A stretch of 64,000 bases of DNA, taken from Nansenia antarctica (lineage: Eukaryota; Chordata; Actinopteri; Argentiniformes; Microstomatidae). How positions within the stretch are numbered: position 1 is the first letter of the stretch; every line of letters starts with the position of its first letter. Location of the stretch: contig OZ022345.1 of the NCBI GenBank assembly GCA_963989245.1, forward strand, positions 27,725,098-27,789,097, read 5' to 3'. A model generated the notes under the pieces. It searched no databases and had not been told where the DNA came from. It saw only the letters and a list, made by a program, of their open reading frames with translations. Shown piece after piece: positions 47,883 through 57,439 of the stretch. The position numbers were made by a program, and so were the translations under genes.

Positions 47883-48531
47883 TGTAACAGAGTTGGGAAT
47901 GTATGTTTAGCTGTGGTGAATGTAGATGAGTTTCGCCGTGCTTTGAGCAGCCCTGGTTGTTGTTGGAGCCCCCCTTTGGAGTTTGGGTGTACTGCAGGTC
48001 TGCACGTTCGTTTGTCCTTCTCTTGTTGCCGTACTTGCGGTGGTGCGTCAGAAAATGGCCGCCAGCTTAATGGGTATGTGCGCATGTAAAACGCTCCTCG
48101 TGTTTTGTTGTTTGTATGGAGAATCTTGTAATGTAGGGTGAAAATGTTGGTGTAGTACTGTGCTGTTTGTTTTTACATGTATTGTGATGTATTGTGATGA
48201 TGTGAAACAGAACATTTATTGTATGTTGTTTTGAACGTGCAGATTCACAAGCAGACCAGAGAAGAATTGTGTTCTATATGTCTTCTCTGCAGGTATGTCG
48301 CTCCACATGTTGTTTGTAATTGTTATTTGTAATGTTTGAGGGAAGTTTGTGTTCTTTCTGTGAACAAACTGTCCTGATGTGAAATGTACATAGACGGTGG
48401 ACCGAGGAAAATGGCCGCCAGCTTAATGGATTCACAAGCAGACCAGAGAAGAATTGTGTTCTATATGTCTTCTCTGCAGGTCAAATAAACGAATTAAATG
48501 AAAGAAGTTTGGCTGTTTGACCATCGTTACA
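47883..48531 (+). repeat. 3' LTR of element A
   Basis: 649 bp, TG...CA. It is uninterrupted and matches both parts of the split 5' LTR. AATAAA-like and CTCTGCAGGTCAAATAAACG signals lie near its end. Confidence 0.95.
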
Positions 48532-48602
48532 GTAGCGCGTATGAAGCGCATAATAAGGGTGGGGGTAGGTCTTAACCTGGCGGTGCGTCTTAATTAAGAC
48601 AT

Positions 48603-48670
48603 AATACGGCAAGTTAAGAAGTGCATAATAGGGCCCAATACGGCAAGTTAAGAAGTGCATAATAGGGCCC
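48603..48670. repeat. Tandem duplication of the Harbinger element's right terminus
   Basis: A 34-bp block from AATACGGCAAGTTAAG to ATAGGGCCC is present twice head to tail (48603-48636 and 48637-48670). Either copy could act as the transposon end. Confidence 0.85.
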
Positions 48671-49155
48671 TAAGTGTTTTCAACACGATGAGCATAAACA
48701 ACGAGTGACATCTCTGGGAAGTTGATAAAACATTTAATACAAGTACAATTAAATAGAAAAGTACAAAATAGTTTAATACAAGTAAATACAGTGTATTAAA
48801 TATGAAAACAAGTAAACAGTATAATACATATTAATTAATTAAATAGAATAAATATATATCAAATATATTATATTATTAAATATATTAAATGTTTATATAC
48901 AATTTCATTTTTATCTTTTTAAATATGTAACACATCATTAAATATTAAAACAAGTAACTAGTATAATAAATATTAATTAAATAAATAGAATAAATATATA
49001 ACAAATATATGATATTATTAAATATATTAAATTATTACGGTATATACAATTTAATTTTTATAAAATATGGGAGGGAACTGAACGAGTCATGCCACAGCAT
49101 GACAGCAGTTTATGTAACAAATAATAAAAAAAACAGTACAAAAATCTAAGTAAAA
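48671..49155. other. AT-rich non-coding stretch
   Basis: Degenerate repeats of AATACAAGTA and AATATATTAAAT fill most of it. It probably includes the 3' UTR of the minus-strand gene ending at 49156. A copy of GGGAGGGAACTGAACGAGTCATGCCACAGCATGACAG-like sequence near 49070-49105 is an inverted near-repeat of 49248-49285 inside the last exon. Confidence 0.5.
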
Positions 49156-51032
49156 TCATAAATCATTGTCTTTAACAGCGTTAACTGCTGCGGTCTGTGC
49201 ATCTTTATCTCTTTGCACTGCCTTGTGCCACGCCAACAGAAAAACTTCTGTCATGCTGTGGCACGACTCATTCAGTTCCCTCCCGTTCCCTCCCATATGC
49301 TTGAAAGCAAGCTTGGTGGCTCTCTGAACCAAATGTTTCACTTCAGCCTCTGTGGAGGTTGGCAGGATCTTCCTCTCGGCCCGTTTCTTGAGAGCATTGA
49401 ACATGCTGTATCTGCAATCGAAAAAATACAGATATTAATGACTTGAATGTTTCCTCAAAGTGGTGTGAAACGGTGTGCAATGGGCTTTGAAGTAGATGTT
49501 CTCTTGTTTGGTGAGACTATAGTGCGGAGGCTACTCTGCCCTCGCAGTTAAAAGACGGCTTCACCCATTTTCAACCAGCTTTCTATCATTACATTTTAGG
49601 TTTTAAATGTGTTGTATTTTTTCTGTAAAAGGGCATTTTGCCACGCTTTTACTCTGATATCTGGTCAGGTAGCACTCATTTCAAGTATATTTACACCTTT
49701 CTACTCCATAGACAGGCCAGTTTCAGTGAAAGACCATCTTCCCAGCGGTGAAACACTCCTTTAAGTTCTGCTTTTTTCGCTTCAGCATCACATGCCGTGG
49801 CATTGATAATAGGAATTGATAAGCTCAGAGGCATAGGATAACATTTCCGATTCCATTTTGTTATCGGTTCTGAACTGGAACTGGTTCTCGATTCCCATCC
49901 CTATCCAGGGGTATGGTACTTTTCTTTTGTTCTTGTAAGACTCACACAGTATCTCAGATGCCCCAGATACATTTTTAAAATGTAAATTAAGTAATACAAC
50001 AAGTGCCATCAACGTGTGTTGGCTCCCCACAAACTTTGTGGGGAACCAAAACACATACTACATTCACTGTCCTCATCTGCACTCCTTCCACAAGCAACTG
50101 GCTCTTTTCTACAATTGAGGGATAGCGTCTCTTCAGGAGAGCCCTCTTCTGGCCCCCTTCACTGCTGGAGCCTAGAATAAGAAAAAAACAAGACAGTCTA
50201 ATAAACGTCATGGCATATCCCAGACAAAGTCAAGAGAAAATGTATTCTAATAGTATTGTTTAATTATTTGTTTTACTTGTCATCCTGCTTGATGTCCCTT
50301 GGTGCCGGTGGCATGAGCATGTACATGCCTGGCAAGGACAGCAGGCCCCATCTCTCTCTCCAACTGATGACCCTGTAGTATGAAATTAAATACATAAATC
50401 TGGAGCACTGTCCCACATGGATCTCCTCAGGTACTGGATTTTCTATAACATTTATTCAACAACCTTATTTTACACAACAAACTACATTAACACAGATGGA
50501 GTAAACACTACAATAGTAGAAATTGTAGAATTTAGTCCGACACAAAGGACCAGGTTTGCGTTCACAAAATGCTCTTCTCCACCTTTGTATATATTTTGAT
50601 CACACACCTCTGACGATTCTCCCTCTGCTCTGGCCGAATCTGCTCATGTTTGGAACAAGGAGTCGTCCTCTCCTCTCCTCTCCTCTCCTCTCGTCCTCTC
50701 TCCTCTCGTCTCCAGAAACATCTGCTTCTGGATGACACAGGTGAGTTTATCATTATAAGGGTAAGGGAGAAAGCTTAGTTCCGTATTATGCTTCATTTAT
50801 TACAGCAAAACGACGCCTGTCTAGATAGTTGTAGATTAGGCTAATTTAGCTAACAAGCTAGTTAGTAAGATTGTACTAACCTTGACTGTCAACAAGCTAG
50901 TTAGTAAGCTTATACTAACCTTGACTGTTAACAAGCTAGTTAGTAAGCTTGTACTAACCTTGACTGTCTAGTAAGCTTGTACTAACCTTGATAACTGTCA
51001 CTGCTGCTCAAACTTCCGTAGCGTCGCGGCAT
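49156..51032 (-). CDS. Predicted multi-exon gene of unknown function (left partner of a head-to-head pair)
   Basis: On the minus strand, exons read 51032-50987 (ATG; MPRRYGSLSSSDSYQ), 50727-50608, 50372-50277, 50171 to about 50059, and 49411-49156 (stop after AVKDNDL). The first four join in phase through GT-AG introns. The join to the last exon is out of phase by my reading, so an exon may be missing between 49412 and 50058 or the donor at 50058 may be wrong. Exon 2 is Arg/Glu-rich. Exon 3 has the cysteine-rich CCPCQACTCSCHRH, possibly metal-binding. The last exon has ALKKRAERKILP and KHLVQRATKLAFKHM and is probably helical. I do not recognise the family. It could be a host gene or part of a DNA transposon. 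Confidence 0.42.
50666..50711. repeat. (TCCTC)n microsatellite inside exon 2 of the minus-strand gene
   Basis: Repeats of CTCCT on the plus strand read as Arg/Glu codons on the minus strand (RREDERRGEERRG), so length change here would alter a charged stretch or the frame. Confidence 0.7.
50845..50996. repeat. Tandem repeat (about 45 bp, 3-4 copies) overlapping a splice donor
   Basis: AACAAGCTAGTTAGTAAGCTTGTACTAACCTTGACTGT-type units recur from about 50850 to 50996. On the minus strand every unit contains CAAGGTTAGT, the donor sequence used at the end of exon 1 of the minus-strand gene, so three further donor-like copies lie downstream in its first intron. Confidence 0.75.
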
Positions 51033-51271
51033 CTTCTCCTCAGACTGAGCTGGTTGTTATGGGAACTGGTGACGTCACAGCTGTTGATAATCAGTGCAGG
51101 CTCGCTCATAAATCGCGCACCAGCGAGAGGCGGGAATTACTCAGATTAGCTCACGCGCAACTCTGTTCCATAGTAACCTTAGCAGGTACAGCCAGACATT
51201 ATCCGAGCTTCGGTGCAGCACCATAGAGATAGTTTTGCTCTAGATAAATATAACATTTTGTAGCCTATATA
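51033..51271. promoter_or_regulatory. Candidate bidirectional promoter with a CRE
   Basis: The 239 bp between two divergent start codons contain TGACGTCA at 51070-51077, a perfect cAMP-response element. They also hold GGCGGGAA (E2F-like) near 51130 and CCATAGTAACC (RFX X-box-like half) near 51168. The segment is less AT-rich than its surroundings. Function is inferred from position and motifs. Confidence 0.5.
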
Positions 51272-52656
51272 ATGCGTCGGACTCGTTCGGATCGCTTGGA
51301 CAACACTCCCCCCCTGTTAAGAATAAGAGAACATACAGTTGGTAGGTAGTAGTAGGCCTATATTATTTTTAACATCTAAACTGTCTTGAGACATTCCAAC
51401 GTTTATGTCTCAAGACAGACACTGACACTACTTCAATTTAAGACAAATTACTTTGAGATATGGTTTATTATCTATAAGTTGGCTGAGTGGGATCATTACA
51501 ATGTTGCTGTCCACCTGTTGTGCTTTTCTTGTGTTGTGTCATGTTTGACGTTAGATTTATATATCTGAAGGGCATCCAACGAACCTTGCACTCCACAAAG
51601 TCCTAATTTTTTATGTTGAGTTTAGGGGATAAGCGTTTAACAGTTACTACTGTATGGTAATGTCAAATTGGCATTGCCTCACTTGATCGAATTGGCTGTA
51701 TTGGTATTAAGATTTGCCTTTGGGTAATGAATGTGTCAGTTTGTATGGAGAAAATGTCATCCCCAGCTTTGTCAATCTAATCATAGGTGCCTACAGATAG
51801 GCCTATTGATAAAATATTGCTTTTTGTGCCTTGCTTGCTAGTTCAGAGTGACAGGGAATCTGACTTTGATGACAATCATAACGGTCATGATGAAGAGCAA
51901 GAGGTGCCTCATTCAGAGGGGGAGATGGACAGTGATCAAGCCCCTAAGCCAGAGGAAGAGGAGGAGATGGACATTGGAAATGCTCATGACAATGGAGTGG
52001 TAAACTGAAACCCAAATGTTGTTTTAATTTAACTATTGGCAGTCTTGTTGTTGTTGACTATTATGGTTTTGATAGGGATGTGATCTGCTTGGGTGTCTCT
52101 ACTCATCACTTATCTTGCCCCTTCAGCCAGATCCATATCCAGATCCATATCCAGATCCATATCCATATCCATATCCAGATCCATATCCAGATCCATATCC
52201 AGATCCAGATCCATATCCATGGAGATCTTTCACAGAAGCAGCCCTGAGCTTGTTCTTTGAAACCTCAGGAATTTCAGAGGCAACATTTTCAAGTTTACTT
52301 GAAATCATATCACATGAGAGTTTCAAGAAGGAGGACGTCCCACCTAATGTTGTCAGTGCTCTCAAGGTAGGCTATAGTGATACAAGTTATTTTTCTATGC
52401 TAATGAAATAGCTATCACGATAAGACCATATACTGTATTTATGTAATTCCACTGCTATTCCTTATTTCAGAATATCAGAAAAAAACTGCCTACGGTGCCT
52501 ATTAGTGTGCATGGAGAAGATTCTTCTTTTTATTATTTTGACATGGAGAAAACAGTGGCAAAAACTTTGGAGAACAACAAGCATATGGCAAAATATATCA
52601 TGTTCTTATATCACTATTTGCACTTTTGGTTAGATGCTAAACATTTTGTTGTATAG
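51272..52656 (+). CDS. Predicted four-exon gene of unknown function (right partner of the head-to-head pair)
   Basis: Exons read 51272-51341 (MRRTRSDRLDNTPPLL), 51842-51999, 52127-52366 and 52471-52656 (stop TAG). All introns are GT-AG and all joins keep frame, giving about 217 residues. Exon 2 is very acidic. Exon 3 opens with Pro-Asp-Pro-Tyr repeats, then PWRSFTEAALSLFFETSGIS and LLEIISHESF. Exon 4 has IRKKLPTVPISVHG and FYYFDMEKTVAKTLENN. The last two motifs recall the N-terminal part of animal EnSpm/KDZ-type transposase-related proteins, but this is a weak resemblance. No catalytic domain follows, so it may be truncated, domesticated, or continue in exons I missed. Confidence 0.5.
52127..52221 (+). 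repeat. Coding CCAGATCCATAT repeat (Pro-Asp-Pro-Tyr)
   Basis: 12-bp units CCAGATCCATAT with some 6-bp variants start exactly at the exon 3 acceptor and stay in frame, encoding PDPYPDPY-type repeats of about 31 residues. The antisense frame reads Gly-Ser-Gly-Tyr and is a shadow. Confidence 0.85.
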
Positions 52657-53159
52657 TACTCTGGTTTTAGATCCAGGGAAGTAGATAATGCTAACGTTGA
52701 CATGCAAATTGTCGCCAGCTCTTACAACAGGGTATATACAGGAATCTTGAGGTTAATTTCAATACCTTTCTAAGACTTTTTAAGGACCTTGTCAATATTT
52801 TTCCAGACCTCACCGCCACTTCGAGCTGTAACCGTTTACATCAGTGACACCTTTAACTTAACAGTTTTAGTTTGCAATAGACTAGACCACTAGCAAACAA
52901 CAGAATTTCCGGTTCATCTTTGTTTTTTAATAAAACTAATAAATTCACGAACTTTTACTAAAGGTTTTTAGGACTCAAACTTTGGACAGAGTCTAATTCT
53001 GAAAAATCCACCTCCACCAGAATGCACACAAGGCAATCACAACACTGTCAGTCCCCCATGCACACATGGAACGCTACAGGAACTCACCCACAACCTTCCT
53101 CTGCACACTAATTAAAGGGATAGTTCAGTACACATTATAGATGGTTTCATAACATGCAT
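52657..53159. other. Non-coding stretch downstream of the four-exon gene
   Basis: I found no ORF, repeat or RNA gene. It may be 3' UTR or intron. Confidence 0.5.
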
Positions 53160-53205
53160 GTAACCTGTATGTAACCCGTATGTAACCTGTATGTAACCTG
53201 TATGT
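53160..53205. repeat. 11-bp tandem repeat, four copies
   Basis: GTAACCTGTAT is repeated with one C/T change. Confidence 0.85.
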
Positions 53206-53366
53206 CCATAGATCAGGAGAAACTGTAATAATACATGGTCCAGAGTTGTTTATACAGCCACTACTAACTTCAGGTAAATTTAACGATGGCATGTTTAATA
53301 TTTGTGGCCAAATCAAAGCTATGGATGATGACATGATTGGGTCGGAGATTTAACAATTATATTTAT

Positions 53367-53368
<2 letters not shown>

Positions 53369-53413
<45 letters not shown>

Positions 53414-53441
53414 ATACACGTACACACACACATACACATAC

Positions 53442-53491
<50 letters not shown>
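53369..53491. repeat. (CA)n microsatellite with TACACA interruptions
   Basis: Dinucleotide CA runs flank a central ACATACACATAC block. It reads through as His-Thr ORFs on the plus strand, which are not genes. Confidence 0.95.
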
Positions 53492-53495
<4 letters not shown>

Positions 53496-53499
53496 GAAG

Positions 53500-54219
53500 A
53501 GGAGGAGGAGGATTTATAACCCCACAAAACGCTCCCCTGCCTTATTGATCAGTTATCTTATTGATCAGTTATCTTATTGATCTTATTGATCAATTGATTA
53601 AGTGCCAATATTTTGGATACGACTTGTTGCATTGACTATTTTGACCTTATTTGTTGTTTTGTTGAAGGCAAAAGTACTGTGATCCAAATGTGTTTTTTTT
53701 AACTATGCAGTTATCATTTTATACAAAATCATTGTTCAGACCAAATACTATTTTGCTTTATTTATCAGTTTTGCTGGTAACAAAGACCATATTTGTTATT
53801 TTATACAAATAATTGTTAAGCATTTCATGAATGCTATTTTGCTTTATTAATCAATGCTGGTAAAAAAGACGGTATTTATTTATTTTGATGGAGACAAAAA
53901 TAGGTTACTGTGATGCAAATGCAATTGTGCAGTTATCATTTTATACAAAAACAGGAAGGTTCATCCAGCATGACCTGTATTGTCATTAAGTGTGTTTTGC
54001 TGGTATGGCCTGAAAGTGTTACTATTCATTAATTTGGAAGATATTTATTTATTTAAATAAAAAATAAATACAGTACATTTTACATGACCTCCTTCATGAA
54101 TAAACATTGGAGAAAGCAAATTTGATGCATTTTATTTGAGTATTTTGCATGAAATCTCATGAATACCTATTTTTCTGGGATTTTGGCACTTTGGGCATGG
54201 AGGGGTTAATATCTGGACA
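53500..54219. other. AT-rich stretch with a degenerate internal repeat, no gene seen
   Basis: Copies of GCAGTTATCATTTTATACAAAA occur near 53708 and 53928, with TTTTGCTTTAT(T)(A)ATCA...GCTGGTAA-type blocks between. It may be 3' UTR or an old unclassified repeat. Confidence 0.5.
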
Positions 54220-54395
54220 GTGAGAGTAGAGAAACTCGCACTCTGCAATAACTTTAAGGAAAAACTCATTAGACAGAGATTTAGAAAAAAATAATCTTTA
54301 TTTTGGCATACTCTTTACAAAAACTGCAAAGTGCTCAGGTGCAAAAAGTGCAAGATGCGGGACAAATGTTTCGGCCATACGACCTTCATCAGTGT
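54220..54395 (-). mobile_element. Penelope-like element, 3' untranslated part
   Basis: On the minus strand this follows the L2 insertion with a hammerhead-like motif, then CCGCATCTTGCAC, CCAAAATAAAGATT and a T/A-rich end. With 55914-56430 on the other side of the L2 copy and in the same orientation, it looks like one Penelope-like copy split by the L2, although the endonuclease coding region between them was not found. Confidence 0.5.
54368..54392 (-). ncRNA. Hammerhead-ribozyme-like core of a Penelope-like element
   Basis: The minus strand reads CTGATGA, then A, a GGTC-GTAT-GGCC hairpin, then GAAAC. CUGAUGA and GAAA flanking stem II are the conserved core of hammerhead ribozymes, which are known in Penelope-like retroelements. 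The extra A before stem II gives an imperfect first pair, and stems I and III cannot be verified because the L2 insertion lies immediately upstream. It may therefore be decayed. Confidence 0.5.
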
Positions 54396-54398
54396 TGT

Positions 54399-55905
54399 GA
54401 ATGAATGAATGAATGGACTTTATTGTCATTGCTACAGTACAGGTACCAAACAACGAAATTTAGGAGGGGTGGCTCCCCTGGTGTTAGGAAAGGAAAAAAA
54501 ATAAAATAAAAAAAAAATCACAAGAAGGGAAGGAGCTGGTTTACATAAATAAAGGCTATGTACACTATCCACTGTACTATACTGTACAGATAGATGACTA
54601 GGGTTGTCATATTGCACAATAGTATTATTTCACATTTATTTAAAGTGTCACAGTTTGCAGGCTTGAAATGTACATGTTTGTGCCTCAGCACTACACCTGA
54701 TTTTTTCAGTCCAGCAGCTGCCATCAATCCGTCCAGACTGTCCAGGGCCCAGAACTTAGGTCTTTGCTGTGTTCAGGGCCTGGACGGCCCTGTGGTAGAA
54801 GCTGTTCTTCAGTCTGTTTGTCCTTGCGGCCAGGGTCCTGAACCGCCTTTTCGAGGGCAGCCTGGTAAAGTGTTCGTACCCAGGGTGGTTCGGGTCCCTG
54901 GAGATCTTGGAGGCCTTCCTGAGACAGCGTGTGTTGTACAGCTCTTCCAGAGAGGGGAGGGGGGCGCCGGTGATCTTCTGTGCTGTTCTCACGACTCTCT
55001 GTAGCGCATTTCTCTCCGCTGTTGTGCAGCTGGAGAACCAGTTGCAGATGCCGTAGGTGAGGATGCTCTCCACTGCGCCGCGGTAGAAGGTCACCAGTAT
55101 CTCCTGCTTGCTGTGTTCCTTCCTGAGGACTCTCAGGGTGTATAGCCGCTGTTGTGCCCTCTTGATGGTGCCTTTTGTGTTGTCCTTCCAGGTCAGGTCA
55201 TCCCGCATGTGCATCCCCAGGAATCGGAGGGTTGAGACTCTCTCCACGCTCTCTCCGTCGATGAGCAGGGGCTGGATCTCTGACTTTTTCCTCCTGAAGT
55301 CTACGATGATTTCCTGGGTCTTTGACTTGTTCAGCAGCAGGTTGTTAACCTTGCACAGCTTGCTCAGTTGCTCTATCTCATCCCTGTACGCCGCCTCGTC
55401 CCCCCCCGAGATGCATCTTACCACGGTGGTGTCGTCTGCAAACTTTACGATGGAGTTGCTGGGGTGGACGGGGGTGAAGTCGTAGGTGTAGAGGTTGTAG
55501 AGGATGGGGCTTAGCACGCAGCCCTGGGGGGACCCAGTGCTGAGTCTGAGGGCTGTGGAGGTGTGGGGGCCCACCCGCACCCTCTGGGGGCGGTCGGTCA
55601 GGAAGTCCTTGATCCACGCACATATAGAGTGTGGTAGACCCAGGTCTAGTAGTTTGGTCACTAGCCTGTCTGGAAGGATGGTGTTGAAGGCGGAGCTGAA
55701 GTCCACGAAGAGCAGTCTCGCGTAGCTGTTTCCCCTCTCCAGGTGGGATAGAGTGGCGTGGAGAGTCGTCGCGATGGCGTCCTCTGTGGACCTGTGGGCT
55801 CTGTAGGCGAACTGGTATGGATCCAGGTTGGGCGGGAGGCGTGTGAGTATGTGGGCCCGGACTAGTTTCTCGAAGCACTTCATGATGATTGTTACCGGGC
55901 AACAG
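54399..55905 (-). mobile_element. L2-clade LINE, 5'-truncated
   Basis: The 3' end on the minus strand is CAATGACAATAAAGTCCATTCATTC, ending in (ATTC)n, an L2-like tail. The 5' end is truncated inside the reverse transcriptase near 55905, where the sequence changes to the Penelope-like reading. It contains the ORF at 54756-55913. Further 3'-end copies lie at 56604 and 33616, all in the same orientation. Confidence 0.85.
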
Positions 55906-55913
55906 ACAGACAT
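54756..55913 (-). CDS. LINE reverse transcriptase, C-terminal part (L2/CR1 group)
   Basis: The 385-residue open frame begins in the RT fingers ([10 protein letters not shown], then [14 protein letters not shown]). It has [13 protein letters not shown] (first catalytic Asp), [12 protein letters not shown], and FADDTTVV (YADD-type active site). A thumb and tail region follow with [15 protein letters not shown] and [14 protein letters not shown]. The upstream endonuclease and N-terminal RT are absent, so the copy cannot move alone. There are no stops or frameshifts in the 1.16 kb that remains, so the insertion is fairly recent. The first residues (MSVCC) come from the flanking element. Confidence 0.92.
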   Translation of the reverse strand: MSVCCPVTIIMKCFEKLVRAHILTRLPPNLDPYQFAYRAHRSTEDAIATTLHATLSHLERGNSYARLLFVDFSSAFNTILPDRLVTKLLDLGLPHSICAWIKDFLTDRPQRVRVGPHTSTALRLSTGSPQGCVLSPILYNLYTYDFTPVHPSNSIVKFADDTTVVRCISGGDEAAYRDEIEQLSKLCKVNNLLLNKSKTQEIIVDFRRKKSEIQPLLIDGESVERVSTLRFLGMHMRDDLTWKDNTKGTIKRAQQRLYTLRVLRKEHSKQEILVTFYRGAVESILTYGICNWFSSCTTAERNALQRVVRTAQKITGAPLPSLEELYNTRCLRKASKISRDPNHPGYEHFTRLPSKRRFRTLAARTNRLKNSFYHRAVQALNTAKT

Positions 55914-56430
55914 GATATTATGATAGGGCTGGTGCTATGGTGGTATGTAACAGTCTGCTTTCACCATATAGTCCCTGATGCTTCGAGATCTATAATGTGA
56001 GAAAAGGGGAGGGTCTGTGAATATCTTAGCACCTTCAGGTTCAGCTGACAGAACATGCCAATGTTTCTCTATGATCTTACGAACATCATTGATAAGAGGG
56101 TTATAGGTGGTGATACAGATACATGAATATTTATTAGTGGTCTGTACCCCTGGGTTGGGATTCTGGTTATGTTATTTGGTTAGGGCAGAGTCAAGCCACT
56201 TTCTGGGATAACCCCTATCGACAAAGTTATTGTACATGGTATTACTCTCTTTCTCAAAATCTGATGGATTACTACAGATACGTTTCAGTCTAAGAAATTG
56301 AGAATATGGTAGACCCTTCTTGAGGGGAGGCGGATGTGCACTAGTAGCATGTAACAGGCTATTCTTGTCTGTGGATTTGGTATAAAGGGTGGTGGACAAT
56401 TTACCTTCAAGTAAACGTACTTGATTGCAG
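55914..56430 (-). pseudogene. Penelope-like element RT C-terminal/linker fragment
   Basis: The minus-strand reading gives SLLHATSAHPPPLKKGLPYSQF, LRLKRIC and FVDRGYPRKWLDSAL (56399-56172), a stop, then in another stretch LINDVRKIIEKHWHVLSAEP and RSRSIRDYMVKADCYIPP, ending in TAG. The HP..LK..LPYSQFLRLKRIC pattern and the KHWHVL linker are typical of Penelope-like retroelements between the RT and the GIY-YIG endonuclease. The RT core and the endonuclease are missing. The copy is decayed and interrupted by the L2 element. Confidence 0.75.
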
Positions 56431-56603
56431 GGTTAATATCTGAAAATGCTCATGGGATATCACCAGGCACCCTCCTGTATTTTGAAGAGGTACCACCAAG
56501 CAACAAGAAACAGCAACTTTACCCGACAAAACAAGGTTCAACCCCATGGCTCCCGGACTAATTAGATCTGTTTCTGATAATCATTCATTCTTTTGGGCCT
56601 CAA

Positions 56604-56906
56604 TGAATGAATGAATGAATGGACTTTATTGTCATTGCTACAGTACAGGTACCAAACAACGAAATTTAGGAGGGGTGGCTCCCCTGGTGTTAGGAAAGGA
56701 AAAAAAAACTTTTAGAAAAAAAAATCACAAGAAGGTAAGGAGCTGGTTTACATAAATAAAGGCTATGTACACAATCCACTGTACTATACTGCACAGATAG
56801 TCAACTAGGGTTGTCATATTGCACAATAGTATTTTTTCACGTTATTTAAAGTGTCACAGTTTGCAGGCTTGAAATGTACATGTTTGTGCCTCAGCACTAC
56901 ACCTGA
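56604..56906 (-). mobile_element. L2-clade LINE, 3'-end copy
   Basis: From (AATG)n GGACTTTATTGTC to CACTACACCTGAT this repeats 54403-54703 with small differences. It then stops abruptly, as in a 5'-truncated insertion. It contains no coding sequence. Confidence 0.88.
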
Positions 56907-57102
56907 TGTATGCCAAAATGTTTATCCATAGACTCAAGAATCAATTTCATTTAAATGTAATTTTAATGTTGGCAGAAAAACACAAGCAAGATTAAACAAG
57001 GTAAAACTCTTATATAAGTAAAAAAGATAAAATACTATTTCAACCATTAACATATTCGATAGGTATAATGCATTCTCTCTTAAACGCTTGCATGCACATA
57101 GG

Positions 57103-57231
<129 letters not shown>

Positions 57232-57439
57232 TTAAAAGCACTGCCCACTAGCTCTCCTCATATTCATTTCACTATTGGCCTATGAGAACAACTCAGAGTA
57301 AAATTAATTTTACCTAAACATGAAAATAGGCTGAAACATCCATTTAAAGACCATAATATCTGTGAGCACTAAACATTCTGATACTCCAAAACTTCGAAAG
57401 AAGTCTAAATATGCACAGCCTGGGAACATAGCACAAAAC

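Larger units (their letters stand above)
34673..48531 (+). mobile_element. Ty3/gypsy LTR retrotransposon A (649-bp LTRs), near-intact, carrying two insertions
   Basis: The element begins TGTAACAG and ends CGTTACA, with 4-bp target duplication GTAG at 34669-34672 and 48532-48535. Its 5' LTR (342 + 307 = 649 bp after removing an insertion) equals the 3' LTR in length, and the two appear identical by eye. Between them lie a primer-binding-like site, a leader interrupted by a MITE, gag (41199-42725), pol (42680-47542) and a polypurine tract. The order protease, RT, RNase H, integrase places it in Ty3/gypsy. Both ORFs are uninterrupted, so the copy is young, although its 5' LTR is now broken. Confidence 0.93.
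33680..48670. mobile_element. Harbinger-type DNA element, split by a nested LTR retrotransposon
   Basis: The left end GGGCCCTATTATGCACTT (33680) is inverted at the right end, AAGTGCATAATAGGGCCC (to 48670). The flanking triplets are TGA and TAA, an imperfect match to the 3-bp TWA duplication of PIF/Harbinger elements. The element's own sequence is 33680-34672 plus 48536-48670, about 1.1 kb. The rest is the inserted gypsy element. The right terminus is tandemly duplicated (48603-48636 and 48637-48670). An internal ORF at 33928 resembles the Harbinger Myb-like partner protein. Confidence 0.72.

Noticed and set aside
52123..52365. Minus-strand Gly-Ser-Gly-Tyr repeat protein
   Set aside because: It is the antisense reading of the PDPY repeat. 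The plus-strand exon has proper splice sites and phase.
53337..53519. His-Thr repeat ORFs at the CA microsatellites (also 57088-57285)
   Set aside because: Simple translation of (CA)n with no other support.
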